A stretch of DNA of 39,860 bases from the NCBI GenBank assembly GCA_021772245.1, contig JAJFMH010000076.1, positions 1 to 39,860 of the forward strand, read 5' to 3'. Below, in pieces: positions 1 to 9,364 of the stretch. Every line of letters begins with the position of its first letter. Within the stretch, counting starts at the first letter, position 1. The DNA comes from Chlamydiota bacterium. Lineage in GTDB: Bacteria; Chlamydiota; Chlamydiia; Chlamydiales; Simkaniaceae. A program made the translations under genes and the position numbers. The notes beneath the pieces are model-generated. The model worked only from the letters and a program-made list of their open reading frames with translations. It was not told where the DNA came from and ran no database searches.

Positions 1-1
1 G

Positions 2-133
2 CAAGAGCTTTATAATAATGGTCAAATCAGTCAATATGTACCAGAGGAAACTTATGAAGCGATTGCAGAAATACTGAAATGGATTGCGCAACTGGAAAAA
101 GAAGAAGAATACAATACGGAGCTATTTAAATGA
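2..133 (+). CDS. sctU: SctU (CdsU), type III secretion export switch protein, C-terminal fragment
   Basis: Only the last 43 codons are in the window. The reading frame starting at base 2 is open to a TGA at 131-133. The peptide has the pattern seen at the end of SctU/FlhB autoprotease domains: a short stretch followed by a proline-containing 'QYVPEETYEAIAEIL' helix region, where the family has 'IPe..y.aiAeIL'. The stop overlaps the start of the following sctV gene as ATGA, which implies translational coupling. SctU sits in the inner membrane export apparatus and controls the switch in substrate type. Identification leans on this short motif together with the sctV neighbour, an order known from chlamydiae. 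Confidence 0.8.
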   Translation, partial: QELYNNGQISQYVPEETYEAIAEILKWIAQLEKEEEYNTELFK

Positions 134-2256
134 GAACTTCCATAGGCAAACGCATGGCAAGAGGTCTTAGCAGCACAAAGGCTCTTCAAGCTGTTGGGCA
201 CGCAAGTGATCTGATGCTAGCGACTTTTGTGATTTTAATCATTATGATGATTATTATCCCCGTTAAGCCCCCTGTTATAGATGCCATGATTGCAGTCAAC
301 CTGGCTGCCTCTGTAACAATTTTAATGGTAGCTCTTTTTATTTCTAAAGCTGTCCAAATCTCGATATTCCCCTCTATCTTGCTTATTACCACCCTTTTTC
401 GTCTAGGAATTGAGATTGCAGCCACGCGGCAAATTCTACTCCATGCCAACGCAGGTGAAATCATCTTTGCGTTCGGACATTTTGTTGTCGGGGGAAATTT
501 TGTCGTCGGAGGTGTGATATTTTTAATTATCACAATCGTTCAATTTATTGTTGTTACCAAAGGTGCGGAAAGGGTTGCTGAAGTTGCAGCGCGTTTTACA
601 CTCGATGCGATGCCGGGTAAACAAATGAGTATCGATGCCGATATGAGATCCGGTGTAATTGATAGTAACCAGGCTAGAGAACTACGTTTAGCACTTCAAA
701 AAGAGAGTCAGCTCTATGGAGCCATGGATGGAGCCATGAAGTTCGTTAAAGGGGATGTAATTGCAGGTATAATTATTGCCATCATTAACATTGTCGGTGG
801 TCTTATTATCGGTGTTTGGATGCACAACTTATCCGTAATGCAGGCAGCAAAAACTTACTCTTTACTATCTATTGGTGGTGGTTTGGTATCTCAGATTCCA
901 TCGCTAATCGTAGCTCTTAGCGCAGGTATTGTTACAACTCGAGTAACTTCAGAAAAAAAAGATGCCAGCCTTGGAAAAGACATCACACAACAGCTATTTG
1001 CAAACCCCAAAAGTCTACTCTTAGCAGCTGGTGTCATTTTTGCTATGGGACTACTTAGTGGATTTCCGTTTTGGGCATTTGCATTGATTGCAGGTGGAGT
1101 TGGAGGAACAGGAATAAGACTATGGTCTAAATTTAGAAAAGAAGCTGCAAAAGCTGCGGGTGGTGGCGCTATTTCTACAGATGTCGAAGGGCATACTGTA
1201 ATTAGAGGCTCTGGTGATGATTATGCATTAACTTTGCCGGTTATTTTAGAAACCGGAAAAAGTCTATCTTCAACCATTAAAATCCAAAAGGGCGGCGCTA
1301 CATTTATAGAAGAAATGATTCCAAAAATGAGAAACGCGTTGTATCAAGATTTGGGTGTTCGTTTTCCAGGAGTTCATGTTCGAACAGAAGCTCCTAAACT
1401 TGCTACCAATGAATATGCTATTTTCTTAAATGAAGTGCCTATTACAAGGGGTAGAGTGCTAGATCACGCGGTTTTAACAAATGAGACTGAAACAACTTTA
1501 AAAAGGTATAACCTCCCCTATACAAAGACTAAAAATGTAGTCGGACAAGCCTCTTTATGGGTTGATAACAAATACATAGAGATTTTAAAAAAATCGAATA
1601 TCAAGTTCTGGGATACACAAGAAGTTCTCATTTTGAACCTCTCCTATTTTTATAAGAAACATGCAAGTGAATTCCTAGGCATCCAAGAAGTCAGAGCTAT
1701 CTTAGGATTTGTTGAGAAGTCTTTTCCTGATCTTGTAAAAGAAGTGACAAGACTTGTTCCTCTTCAAAAGCTCACAGAAATTTTTAGAAGATTGATTCAG
1801 GAAGAAGTTTCAATAAAAGATCTAAGAACTATTTTAGAAGCGCTATCTGAATGGGCTCAATCAGAAAAAGATACGGTTTTACTCACTGAGTATGTACGTT
1901 CTTCTTTGAAAAGATACATAAGCTACAAATATTCTCGTGGTCAATCCGTTCTTTCAGTGTATCTTCTCGATCCTGAAATCGAAGATATGATTCGAGGAGC
2001 CATTAAGCAAACCTCTGCTGGATCATATTTAGCGCTAGATCCAGATTCTGTGCAGCTAATATTGCATGCAATGCGAAAAATCGTTGTGCCAACGCCTCCG
2101 GGTGGTCAGCCACCTGTCCTACTTACAGCAATAGATGTAAGACGGTTTGCAAAAAAACTTATCGAAGGCGATTTTCCAGATCTTAGCGTTGTTTCCTACC
2201 AAGAAATTGTGCCCGAAATTCGGATACAACCCCTTGGAAGAGTCCAACTTTCATAA
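130..2256 (+). CDS. sctV: SctV (CdsV/LcrD), type III secretion inner-membrane export gate
   Basis: A 708-residue protein of the FlhA/LcrD (FHIPEP) family, close to the usual length of about 700. The N-terminal half (about residues 25-340) holds several strongly hydrophobic membrane segments separated by the conserved cytoplasmic loop with 'DAMPGKQMSIDADMRSG' and 'ARELRLALQKESQLYGAMDG', which are hallmarks of the family. The rest is the soluble cytoplasmic domain that forms the nonameric ring and docks chaperone-substrate complexes. The start codon overlaps the sctU stop (ATGA). The next gene is copN, a regulator that acts at this gate. Intact, with no missing region visible. Confidence 0.97.
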   Translation: MRTSIGKRMARGLSSTKALQAVGHASDLMLATFVILIIMMIIIPVKPPVIDAMIAVNLAASVTILMVALFISKAVQISIFPSILLITTLFRLGIEIAATRQILLHANAGEIIFAFGHFVVGGNFVVGGVIFLIITIVQFIVVTKGAERVAEVAARFTLDAMPGKQMSIDADMRSGVIDSNQARELRLALQKESQLYGAMDGAMKFVKGDVIAGIIIAIINIVGGLIIGVWMHNLSVMQAAKTYSLLSIGGGLVSQIPSLIVALSAGIVTTRVTSEKKDASLGKDITQQLFANPKSLLLAAGVIFAMGLLSGFPFWAFALIAGGVGGTGIRLWSKFRKEAAKAAGGGAISTDVEGHTVIRGSGDDYALTLPVILETGKSLSSTIKIQKGGATFIEEMIPKMRNALYQDLGVRFPGVHVRTEAPKLATNEYAIFLNEVPITRGRVLDHAVLTNETETTLKRYNLPYTKTKNVVGQASLWVDNKYIEILKKSNIKFWDTQEVLILNLSYFYKKHASEFLGIQEVRAILGFVEKSFPDLVKEVTRLVPLQKLTEIFRRLIQEEVSIKDLRTILEALSEWAQSEKDTVLLTEYVRSSLKRYISYKYSRGQSVLSVYLLDPEIEDMIRGAIKQTSAGSYLALDPDSVQLILHAMRKIVVPTPPGGQPPVLLTAIDVRRFAKKLIEGDFPDLSVVSYQEIVPEIRIQPLGRVQLS

Positions 2257-2316
2257 ATCCTTTCCATCTCATCAAAAAAAGAGTATATAGAAAACTAAAG
2301 GTATATAGGTTAGTCG

Positions 2317-3540
2317 ATGAGTGATGAAATTCCAGAAATACAGGGCATGTCGATTGGTGCTCGGGAAATTCGTACGGAAAAAGCAGACGAAAAACAAGAG
2401 ATCAAGAACTCTGAAATCCGCCAAGAAGCGAGCAAAGCTGCCTTTAAAGAATGGGCTGCTATGGGTGAATTTAGTCCACTTTTGATGTCTAAAAAGTTTA
2501 AATCTCTTGATGATCACCTTTCTAGACCTCAAAAAGAGTCAGAGCAAACTACTAAAAAAGAAGCCCCTTCTAAAACTCTTGATACGGCTGCAACGCAAAA
2601 AATTGCAGAGGCTCATGCTAAAAACAATGTAGAACTCCAAGCTAAAACACTTCTATTAATCCTTGCAAGACTCACCGATGCAGATACTGTCGATGATATT
2701 TTAGAAAAAATCATCGATGTTTATAAGGATCATTTTTTAGTCGATGAAACGCTCGATTTCTTACTCGAAGCATCAAGAGGCAAAGATGCGCAATCGAATA
2801 AAATTGCACACGCAAAAAGCATCTTTAATGAACAGTATGGCAGAGAAATCCGTGTTGGAAAAAATATCAGCACAGAGGCGCGCGAATTTTCTAAAAAAGG
2901 ACTCGGATCGCCTACTGCCCTTCGAGACATATATCGGGACATGACAGGTAATCCAAGAGAGGCTCCTGATTTATTTGATGAGCTTAACGCAAGCTTCAAG
3001 TTCTCACAAATGAATCAAGTAATTGATTTTATCTTGCACTCCCTTGGCACTGATCTAAAAGCAAAAGGCCCATCAATATCTAGACCTGAACTCAATAGGC
3101 TTTTTTCTGAAGCTAGAACCATGCAAGCAATCCTTGGTCTATACCGATTCTTCGAAAAGCGAATGCCAATGATCCAAAAGCAATTTGGAAATGAAGATCT
3201 TCCTTGGCCACCAAAAGTCACTTTCGAATATTTAGCAAAAATTCTCATGAAGTTACTAAGGGAGAGATACCCTAATGGGAATAAGGTACTGCAACTTGCA
3301 TCATATTTTGGCATTTCAGAAGAAGTTGCAGCGCAAATTATTTTATTCTCTCAATATCGAGATTCGATGAGGCATTTATCGCCTAAACTCTTTAAATCTG
3401 AGAGGCACAGGCAAGACACGCTTCTTGCCATACTCGATGGACTCTCTGACCTCGAAGATATGTTAGATGAGGAAGACGACGAGGAAGACGAGGAAGATGA
3501 ATTTCCAACTCCTCGAAACAAAAAAGATACGATGGAATAA
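2317..3540 (+). CDS. copN: CopN (SctW/LcrE family), type III secretion gatekeeper
   Basis: A 407-residue hydrophilic, helical protein lying between sctV and a secretion chaperone gene, the position CopN holds in chlamydiae. The central part (about residues 95-330) is compatible with the YopN/InvE/SctW gatekeeper fold, with recurrent helices such as 'ILARLTDADTVDDILEKII' and 'IDVYKDHFLVDETLDFL'. The N-terminus is polar and rich in charged residues, as expected for a secreted regulator. In characterised chlamydiae CopN plugs secretion before host contact and is itself exported. An unusual feature is the run of aspartate and glutamate near the C-terminus (about residues 375-397), followed by a short basic end. 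The stop overlaps the next start by one base (TAATG). Assignment rests on gene order and overall character more than on a signature motif. Confidence 0.85.
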   Translation: MSDEIPEIQGMSIGAREIRTEKADEKQEIKNSEIRQEASKAAFKEWAAMGEFSPLLMSKKFKSLDDHLSRPQKESEQTTKKEAPSKTLDTAATQKIAEAHAKNNVELQAKTLLLILARLTDADTVDDILEKIIDVYKDHFLVDETLDFLLEASRGKDAQSNKIAHAKSIFNEQYGREIRVGKNISTEAREFSKKGLGSPTALRDIYRDMTGNPREAPDLFDELNASFKFSQMNQVIDFILHSLGTDLKAKGPSISRPELNRLFSEARTMQAILGLYRFFEKRMPMIQKQFGNEDLPWPPKVTFEYLAKILMKLLRERYPNGNKVLQLASYFGISEEVAAQIILFSQYRDSMRHLSPKLFKSERHRQDTLLAILDGLSDLEDMLDEEDDEEDEEDEFPTPRNKKDTME

Positions 3541-3998
3541 TGGAACGATTTAATGAAGTTATTTTTGATTTAGGGAAAGTAATAGCGCTCCCTCTTTTTG
3601 TAGATAAAAATCTCGCTTGTAAACTGATTATAGATGAGAGTTTTCCCATTCAGATTGAAATGAATGAGGAGTCAAATCAGCTCATTGCAGCTGCCACACT
3701 TTTTGAAATTCCACCTGGAAAATTTCGTGAAGAAGTTCTTAAAGAAGCGCTCAAAGCAAATTTTGAGATTCAAAAAGATGGATATTACCTAGCTTATATC
3801 GAAAACAAATCTAGCTTAGCACTAATCGAATGCGTAAGCCCCATTAAGCTTACAGGTGAAAAACTCGCCAAAAGACTAGAGCATATGATCACATATGCAA
3901 AACTTTGGAAAGAAGCTATTGATAATGGTAAAACCGCCCCGAACATAAAACCCATCCTTTCTGATGGAAATGATCTTCCCTTTGGAATCAAGCCTTAA
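3540..3998 (+). CDS. scc1: Class I type III secretion chaperone (Scc1/SycE-like, CesT family)
   Basis: A 152-residue, slightly acidic protein with the size and alternating alpha/beta pattern of CesT/SycE chaperones, which bind effectors as dimers. Recognisable parts are the N-terminal helix 'FNEVIFDLGKVIALPL', beta strands around 'IQIEMNEESNQLIAAA', and the C-terminal helix 'LAKRLEHMITYAKLWKEAI'. It overlaps copN by one base and reads into malQ, so the three are probably cotranscribed. In chlamydiae the equivalent gene encodes Scc1, part of the Scc1/Scc4 pair that serves CopN, so CopN is the likely client here. The partner-specific name is inferred from position. Confidence 0.85.
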   Translation: MERFNEVIFDLGKVIALPLFVDKNLACKLIIDESFPIQIEMNEESNQLIAAATLFEIPPGKFREEVLKEALKANFEIQKDGYYLAYIENKSSLALIECVSPIKLTGEKLAKRLEHMITYAKLWKEAIDNGKTAPNIKPILSDGNDLPFGIKP

Positions 3999-5580
3999 CA
4001 TGATTGATCTAAGTAGAACTCCTCTTGCAAAAATTTGGGCTAAAATCAAAACAACAGATCATCACGGGATCAATGTTCCCTTGCTTTCGATTCATACAAA
4101 AAACAGCTGCGGATGTGGAGAAATTTATGATTTGATCCCTCTCATTAAATATCTTCAAGAAGTTGGATTCGACACGATTCAACTTCTACCACTAAATGAT
4201 TCTGGATTTGACCCAAGCCCTTATAACGCTCTATCATCTCTTGCTATAAATCCAATATACCTATCCCTATCTAATCTTCCTAATATAGATTCACCTGACT
4301 TGCAAAAGCAAATTCGCTCACTGCAAAAACTCACCAAACTCAAAAGAGTTCCTTATCAAAAAATTTATCGCAAAAAGATAGCCTTTCTGCGAAATCTTTT
4401 TCAAAAAGCACCAGACCTATTACACTCATCTGAGTTTTTAACTTTTATAAAGGACAATTCCTGGCTTACAAATTACGCTATCTTCAAAGTTATCAAAGAA
4501 AAATACCCTAATCAGATGCCATCTGATCTGATGGAACCCTCTAAAACCATTTTAAAAAAACTAGCCACTATCAATGAAAAAGAAATCCTTTTTCATAGCT
4601 TTGTACAATATCTTCTATTTACGCAACTTTCTTTGGTCAAACAAATAGCTGAAAAACATCATGTACTTATCAAAGGTGATATCCCAATCTTAATTAGCCA
4701 AGATAGCGTTGAAGTATGGACTGAAAAATACCTGTTTGATACTCATTTTGAAGCAGGCGCGCCAGCTGATATGTTTAAAACTAAGGCGCAAGTTTGGGGC
4801 TTTCCCATTTTTAATTGGAAAGCCATTCAAGAAGATAATTATAACTTTTGGAAGCGTCGCCTCTCTATCGCTTCTAACTTTTATCATATTTATCGAATAG
4901 ATCACGTGATTGGATTTTTTCGCATTTTTGCAATTCCAAGAGGAAAAAACGCTACGATGGGCTATTTTATTCCAAGAGATCCCAAAGCTATTATTCCCTT
5001 TGGTAAATATCACCTAGAGCAACTTATTTCCTTTTCCAATATGCTTCCTATCGCAGAGGATTTGGGCTCAGTACCAGATGGAATGCAAGATTGCCTAGAG
5101 AGCCTTGGCATATGTGGAACAAGAGTCTTTCGATGGGAAAAAGATAGAACCAAAGAAAATTTACCCTTTATCATGCCATCTGAATACACCCCGATTAGTA
5201 TGACCTCTCTTTCGACTCATGATTCCCAGACTCTCACAGAATACTTTAAGAAACATTGGGTTGATGCAGAAAAATATGTAAAACTGCAAGGCTTCAAATT
5301 CAGCAAAAAACTTAACTCCCACCTGAGAAAGCAATTACTTATACAATCTCACCTAACACCTAGTATCTTTCACATCAATCTATTGCAAGAGTATTTAGCG
5401 ATGTTCAAAGAGCTTACATGGAAAAACCCAAAAGATGACCGAATCAATGTTCCTGGAAAAGTATTACCTAGAAACTGGGTATATCGATACAAGAGAAATG
5501 TCGAAACAATTACAGCTCACAAAGAGTTAAAAAAACTTTTTTTAGAAATCAAATCGTGCTCTTGCAACAAGCCCAGATAA
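3964..5580 (+). CDS. malQ: 4-alpha-glucanotransferase (amylomaltase, GH77)
   Basis: Transfers alpha-1,4-glucan segments between maltodextrins, part of glycogen turnover. GH77 landmarks are visible: 'HHGINVPLLSIHTKNSCG' near the start, the motif 'YRIDHVIGFFRIFAIP' with the nucleophile Asp at about 313, 'PIAEDLGSVP' with the acid/base Glu at about 365, and 'STHDSQT' with the third Asp at about 420. About 530 residues is normal for the bacterial enzyme. The longest frame starts inside the chaperone gene. A second ATG at 4000, two bases after the chaperone stop, would give MIDLSRTPL and is at least as likely. Linkage of malQ to the secretion genes is a chlamydial trait. The 3' end overlaps the convergent outer membrane protein gene by 39 bases. 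Confidence 0.95.
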   Translation: MEMIFPLESSLNMIDLSRTPLAKIWAKIKTTDHHGINVPLLSIHTKNSCGCGEIYDLIPLIKYLQEVGFDTIQLLPLNDSGFDPSPYNALSSLAINPIYLSLSNLPNIDSPDLQKQIRSLQKLTKLKRVPYQKIYRKKIAFLRNLFQKAPDLLHSSEFLTFIKDNSWLTNYAIFKVIKEKYPNQMPSDLMEPSKTILKKLATINEKEILFHSFVQYLLFTQLSLVKQIAEKHHVLIKGDIPILISQDSVEVWTEKYLFDTHFEAGAPADMFKTKAQVWGFPIFNWKAIQEDNYNFWKRRLSIASNFYHIYRIDHVIGFFRIFAIPRGKNATMGYFIPRDPKAIIPFGKYHLEQLISFSNMLPIAEDLGSVPDGMQDCLESLGICGTRVFRWEKDRTKENLPFIMPSEYTPISMTSLSTHDSQTLTEYFKKHWVDAEKYVKLQGFKFSKKLNSHLRKQLLIQSHLTPSIFHINLLQEYLAMFKELTWKNPKDDRINVPGKVLPRNWVYRYKRNVETITAHKELKKLFLEIKSCSCNKPR

Positions 5581-6702
5581 AGATAAGTTTCCATCTTGCC
5601 TTTGATAAATCAGCATATCAGGATCATCTGACATACTTCGAAGCAGTCTATTGAAATCAAGCCATAAATGCTCTTCCCAACCAAGATCAAACCCCAAATG
5701 GTATCTATCTTCAGATAATCCAAATTCTGCTCGAATACCAATTGCTAAATCAAAATTGGGTTGGATATCATAGTAATCATCTCGAAAGGTGTTTTGGTAG
5801 CTCGCTCTTGTTGCAACGTTATTTTGAATCAGTAGACTCTCTTGTTTTTTGAGATCAAATTTTCCCCATAAAAGTGCGATGTCCCCTGTTCCAAAAATGG
5901 ACCAGTTTTTATTGAAGTGCCAAACCGACTCCAAGCCTGCAAGAAGACCAACTCCCCAAAATTTTTGTGACCATCTATTGCGATTAGTTTCAATTTGTCC
6001 TGGAATTCCCCGATTTTCATAAGAACCCTTTACTCGGAAATAATTCCTATTCCATGCTCCTCGAACTCCAGCAAATGGTCGAACACTAAAATATTTACTC
6101 GCGCAAAAATATCTACCAACCTGTGTATCAATTTGGTTAAATTGCAATCTCCATACAGCTTTTAGAGATGTTGCAGGCGCATCTGCGTCTCGATCCCACC
6201 AGTTAGTCAATGTCTTAGTGCCAAGTGGATTTGTAAGTACAGTTGTAAAATCATCATTAAACGGCGCAACACTTATCGAATCATCGGCCCTATTATATAT
6301 GTAGGTCCAGTTCGTTGACACATCCCAGTCATCGTGACTTGTATCAACGCCAAGTGATAAGCGAAGTCCTGGATCCCAAGATCCCTTAACTCTTTCTACC
6401 CCTTTGCCAACTTGCACCACATTATTTGGAAAAAGTACATCATTTTCGAGTACTACCTCTCCCTTCGTTGCATATTCAAGCCCATTTAATCTTCCATATT
6501 GGTAAAGAAATTCAGCTGATACAAATACGCCAAACGGATCATTATTCCTGGGATCATCTGCTGTAATTAACTCTTTATCAAGGTGAGGTTTTGTCTCATA
6601 TTTCTCAGGAGCTCTAGTTGTTACAGCTTCATGAATCTCTGCAAAAGCCACAGAAGTTGTAAGAAGCGTAATAAATAAAAATGGAACTCTATACTTAGTC
6701 AT
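5542..6702 (-). CDS. Outer membrane beta-barrel protein, Lpg1974/Legionella-type porin-like
   Basis: A 386-residue exported protein. The N-terminus is a clear signal peptide (MTKYR, then hydrophobic residues ending in 'TSVAFA', cleavage after about residue 22). The mature region begins with 'GVFVSAEFLYQYGRLNGLEYA', typical of the Legionella Lpg1974-type pore-forming proteins that also form the MOMP-like families of Simkania-type chlamydiae. The remainder alternates polar and aromatic residues as expected for beta strands, and the chain ends in an aromatic residue (ARARFDF), the usual barrel insertion signal. Likely a surface porin. The gene is divergent from the exported TPR protein gene and its 3' end overlaps malQ on the opposite strand. 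The family is inferred by eye. Confidence 0.8.
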   Translation of the reverse strand: MTKYRVPFLFITLLTTSVAFAEIHEAVTTRAPEKYETKPHLDKELITADDPRNNDPFGVFVSAEFLYQYGRLNGLEYATKGEVVLENDVLFPNNVVQVGKGVERVKGSWDPGLRLSLGVDTSHDDWDVSTNWTYIYNRADDSISVAPFNDDFTTVLTNPLGTKTLTNWWDRDADAPATSLKAVWRLQFNQIDTQVGRYFCASKYFSVRPFAGVRGAWNRNYFRVKGSYENRGIPGQIETNRNRWSQKFWGVGLLAGLESVWHFNKNWSIFGTGDIALLWGKFDLKKQESLLIQNNVATRASYQNTFRDDYYDIQPNFDLAIGIRAEFGLSEDRYHLGFDLGWEEHLWLDFNRLLRSMSDDPDMLIYQRQDGNLSLSGLVARARFDF

Positions 6703-6769
6703 ATTTTCACCAAATGAAAATGAATCTTTTTAATTCATGTTTATTAATTTTTTCTATAGCATTAATATT

Positions 6770-8347
6770 ATGAAGCTACAACAAATAATTTTCATTTTTC
6801 TTCTTCTTATTACTCCTCTATTAGGAAAGCACTTGCAATCGGATCAAAAACCCTTATCCAACTTGCATCTCAATGCCCTTTTTTATAGCCTGGATCCAAG
6901 TTCGATCTCCCAAAATTTTGCTTTTTATTATCTCTATTCCAATACAGAGCAAGGTGAAAAGGCTCTCAAACAAGCCTACAATCTGATTAATAAACAAAGA
7001 GAAACAGCAGAGAGATTTATTCCTATTAAAATTCCAGCGCTAGATATGGACCGTATTATCTCAATCGCATACAAAAAACCTCGGGATAAAAAAGTGTCTC
7101 TATCGGATGATCAACTTGAAATCATCGATCATTTTTCAAATCATCTAGCTAATCGTTCACTACAGGGACATCATATATGGGAAGAAAAAGATCTTCTATC
7201 CCTTAAAGAAAGTGAAATTGATCTTGCTAGAGCATTGCTCATATATCAATTTGATAATTCTGAAGATGGGAAAAAAGCAATTTTAGAATATGAAGCTCAT
7301 ATTGATTTAATGACCCTTCAAATTGCTGCAAAACTTTCTAAAAACCCAACTGATCTTGAGAAAATCGAAAAAATCAATGATTTCATTTTTCATGAAATGA
7401 AATTCCGATTCCCACCTCATTCGCTTTGGGCAAAGGACGTTGACGTCTACACCTTCTTACCCTCTGTTCTAGATTCTAGAAAAGGGGTTTGTTTAGGAGT
7501 TTCTATTCTCTACTTAAGTATAGCGCAACGATTAAATCTTAACTTAGATATTGTTACACCACCAGGACACATTTATCTAGCCTATCCAACAGAAGAAGGC
7601 ATTGTAAATATTGAAACAACAGCTCGTGGTATTTCAATGCCCTCAAAAACCTATCTTGGAATGAATACCATCTCGCTCCAGCAAAGAAGGCTCAAAGAAG
7701 TCATTGGACTTGCCTTTATTAACCAAGCTTCTACATTTTGGGAAGGCGAAGAATATGAAAAAGCGATTGAATTATACAATCGCGCCCTTATCTATATTCC
7801 AAATGATCCACTGACGAAGATGTTTTTAGGGTATAATTACCTTTTTGTAGACGATATCAAAAATGCGAATCAACTACTATCTGATGTAGTAGATGCAGAT
7901 TTTCCCTATCTACTTCGTAAAGACACCATCCCAGAAGATTATTTAAAAGGACGAGCGAGTGTTCAAGCTATTAAAACGATTTTTTCTAAAGTGGATCAAT
8001 CTCGAAAATCCATCCTAGATAAACAAGCAAAACTCAAACAGGTTGTGCAAAGATACCCAAAATTTAGAGAAGCTCTTTTTCAACTGGCTGTAACATACTT
8101 GCAACTTTCTCGTGAGCAAGAAGCTCTTGATGTTTTGAAAAAATATCAAAAACTAGATCCAAAAAATCCGACAGCGCTTTACTACCTCTCCATTTTATGC
8201 ATGCAAAGATATGACTTTGAAGCTTCATGGAAGTATTTTCTTTCAGCTCAAACGCTAGCAAAACAAAAAAACCATGATCCTATTTGTTTAAAATCCCTCA
8301 ATCATGGTCTGCGTCGAAAATATCCGAATCCTTATCTTTTTCACTAA
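6770..8347 (+). CDS. Exported transglutaminase-like / TPR protein
   Basis: Of two in-frame starts, 6737 and 6770, I choose 6770 because it gives a clean signal peptide: MKLQQ, then a hydrophobic run 'IIFIFLLLITPLLG'. The 525-residue product then has a region like the SirB1/Transglut_core2 fold, with 'SRKGVCLGVSILYLSIAQRL' (candidate catalytic Cys) and 'TPPGHIYLAY' (candidate His). The third position is less clear ('VNIETT'). The C-terminal 200 residues contain tetratricopeptide-like helices, for example 'YEKAIELYNRALIYIPNDP' and 'EALDVLKKYQKLDPKNP'. It probably acts in the periplasm or at the envelope as a protein-interaction or processing factor. The substrate is unknown. Confidence 0.75.
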   Translation: MKLQQIIFIFLLLITPLLGKHLQSDQKPLSNLHLNALFYSLDPSSISQNFAFYYLYSNTEQGEKALKQAYNLINKQRETAERFIPIKIPALDMDRIISIAYKKPRDKKVSLSDDQLEIIDHFSNHLANRSLQGHHIWEEKDLLSLKESEIDLARALLIYQFDNSEDGKKAILEYEAHIDLMTLQIAAKLSKNPTDLEKIEKINDFIFHEMKFRFPPHSLWAKDVDVYTFLPSVLDSRKGVCLGVSILYLSIAQRLNLNLDIVTPPGHIYLAYPTEEGIVNIETTARGISMPSKTYLGMNTISLQQRRLKEVIGLAFINQASTFWEGEEYEKAIELYNRALIYIPNDPLTKMFLGYNYLFVDDIKNANQLLSDVVDADFPYLLRKDTIPEDYLKGRASVQAIKTIFSKVDQSRKSILDKQAKLKQVVQRYPKFREALFQLAVTYLQLSREQEALDVLKKYQKLDPKNPTALYYLSILCMQRYDFEASWKYFLSAQTLAKQKNHDPICLKSLNHGLRRKYPNPYLFH

Positions 8348-8361
8348 AATTAAAATTTTAA

Positions 8362-8389
8362 GTTGCGCTCTTGCAAATTTTCCATATAA
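8362..8389 (+). promoter_or_regulatory. Sigma70-type promoter candidate for the 155-residue exported protein
   Basis: TTGCGC at 8362-8367 and a perfect TATAAT at 8384-8389, separated by 16 bases, about 30 bases before the ATG at 8421. Confidence 0.55.
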
Positions 8390-8420
8390 TCCGAAACAGA
8401 GCCAAAACTAGGTGCATTCG

Positions 8421-8888
8421 ATGACAAAATATATACTCAGTTTCTTACTAATTCCGTTACTACTCCAAGCAAGAACAGTATCTATAGATACAATCATGCC
8501 GCAAAACGTCCAAAAAGAGACTGGAGTAAATGAACTTACTCCCAAACAACAAACTGCGCTTGCTCTTTGGCTTGAAGATCATATCGATAAAAAAACAACC
8601 GCAAAAATTAACAAGAGTACACTCACCATCTCTCAAAACATTGACAACGGAACATACCTAATTTTAAGTGATGGAACTATGTGGCAGGTCGACCCAAGTA
8701 CAAAAAACGTATCTTCTGTTTGGTTACTACCTTTCCCTGTCAAGCTTCGTAGAAGCTCTGTTAAAGCGTATCCCACACAAATCATTGATAAGAATAGCGG
8801 TGTATATGTAAACGCCCTTCGAGTCGAAAAGATGCCCTCAGGCACAATCAAAAATAAAAGTAGAAAAGATGCCTCTGCTCTGCATTAA
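8421..8888 (+). CDS. Small exported hypothetical protein
   Basis: A GTG at 8412 also opens this frame, but ATG 8421 has a better-spaced ribosome site (TAGGTG, about 8 bases upstream) and gives a proper signal peptide: MTKY, then 'ILSFLLIPLLLQA', cleavage near residue 17. The mature part, about 138 residues, contains 'LILSDGTMWQVDPST' followed by strand-rich sequence 'PVKLRRSSVKAYPTQIID', suggesting a small beta-rich envelope domain, and ends in a basic tail. I do not recognise the family. It follows the exported TPR gene in the same direction and has its own promoter candidate. Confidence 0.7.
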   Translation: MTKYILSFLLIPLLLQARTVSIDTIMPQNVQKETGVNELTPKQQTALALWLEDHIDKKTTAKINKSTLTISQNIDNGTYLILSDGTMWQVDPSTKNVSSVWLLPFPVKLRRSSVKAYPTQIIDKNSGVYVNALRVEKMPSGTIKNKSRKDASALH

Positions 8889-8916
8889 CCAGCACCATCG
8901 ATTCTGCTGACACAAA

Positions 8917-9282
8917 CTAAGAAATCACAATGTATCTAGAACCTGATAGATTGATAACTTCTTCAAACTCATAAGAATCAAAAGAAAATTTTACATCTTG
9001 TTTGGGAGTACATTCGTAAAATGCTCTAATAGAATTTTGTAAGAATTCACATTGAGAACTTTTTATATAAGAGTCCTCAAGAAGCGAATACTCATACACA
9101 CAAACTGACTTGCTTGTTTCATTGCTATAAAAAACGGTTCTTGGATTTTCTACTTTTTCCCAAGCATCTTCTAAAGATTGAAGGGCCCCAAAAAAAGCCT
9201 CTTGAAAAATCTCATTGTGAAATTTTTCTGGTAGTTTTTGAAGTTCCTCTCTCCACTGAACTTCCGAAGTTATTGCAGCCAC
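8917..9282 (-). CDS. Hypothetical protein, 121 residues
   Basis: No family recognised. The start is GTG at 9282. A stop lies seven codons upstream and there is no in-frame ATG nearby, so the start is the weakest part of the call. The product is acidic and soluble, with an amphipathic N-terminal half ('WREELQKLPEKFHNEIFQEAFFGALQSLEDAW') and a strand-like C-terminal half ending 'GSRYIVIS'. It has no signal peptide or membrane segment. It lies downstream of the membrane protein at 9365-9826 in the same direction, with an 82-base gap holding no feature I can name. Confidence 0.55.
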   Translation of the reverse strand: MAAITSEVQWREELQKLPEKFHNEIFQEAFFGALQSLEDAWEKVENPRTVFYSNETSKSVCVYEYSLLEDSYIKSSQCEFLQNSIRAFYECTPKQDVKFSFDSYEFEEVINLSGSRYIVIS

Positions 9283-9364
9283 ACAACCATCCGAAATTTG
9301 TTAAATATAAGAAGTATTATACTTCATTCACTTTTTCTGATCTATCGGATTATTCTAGGTTTTC

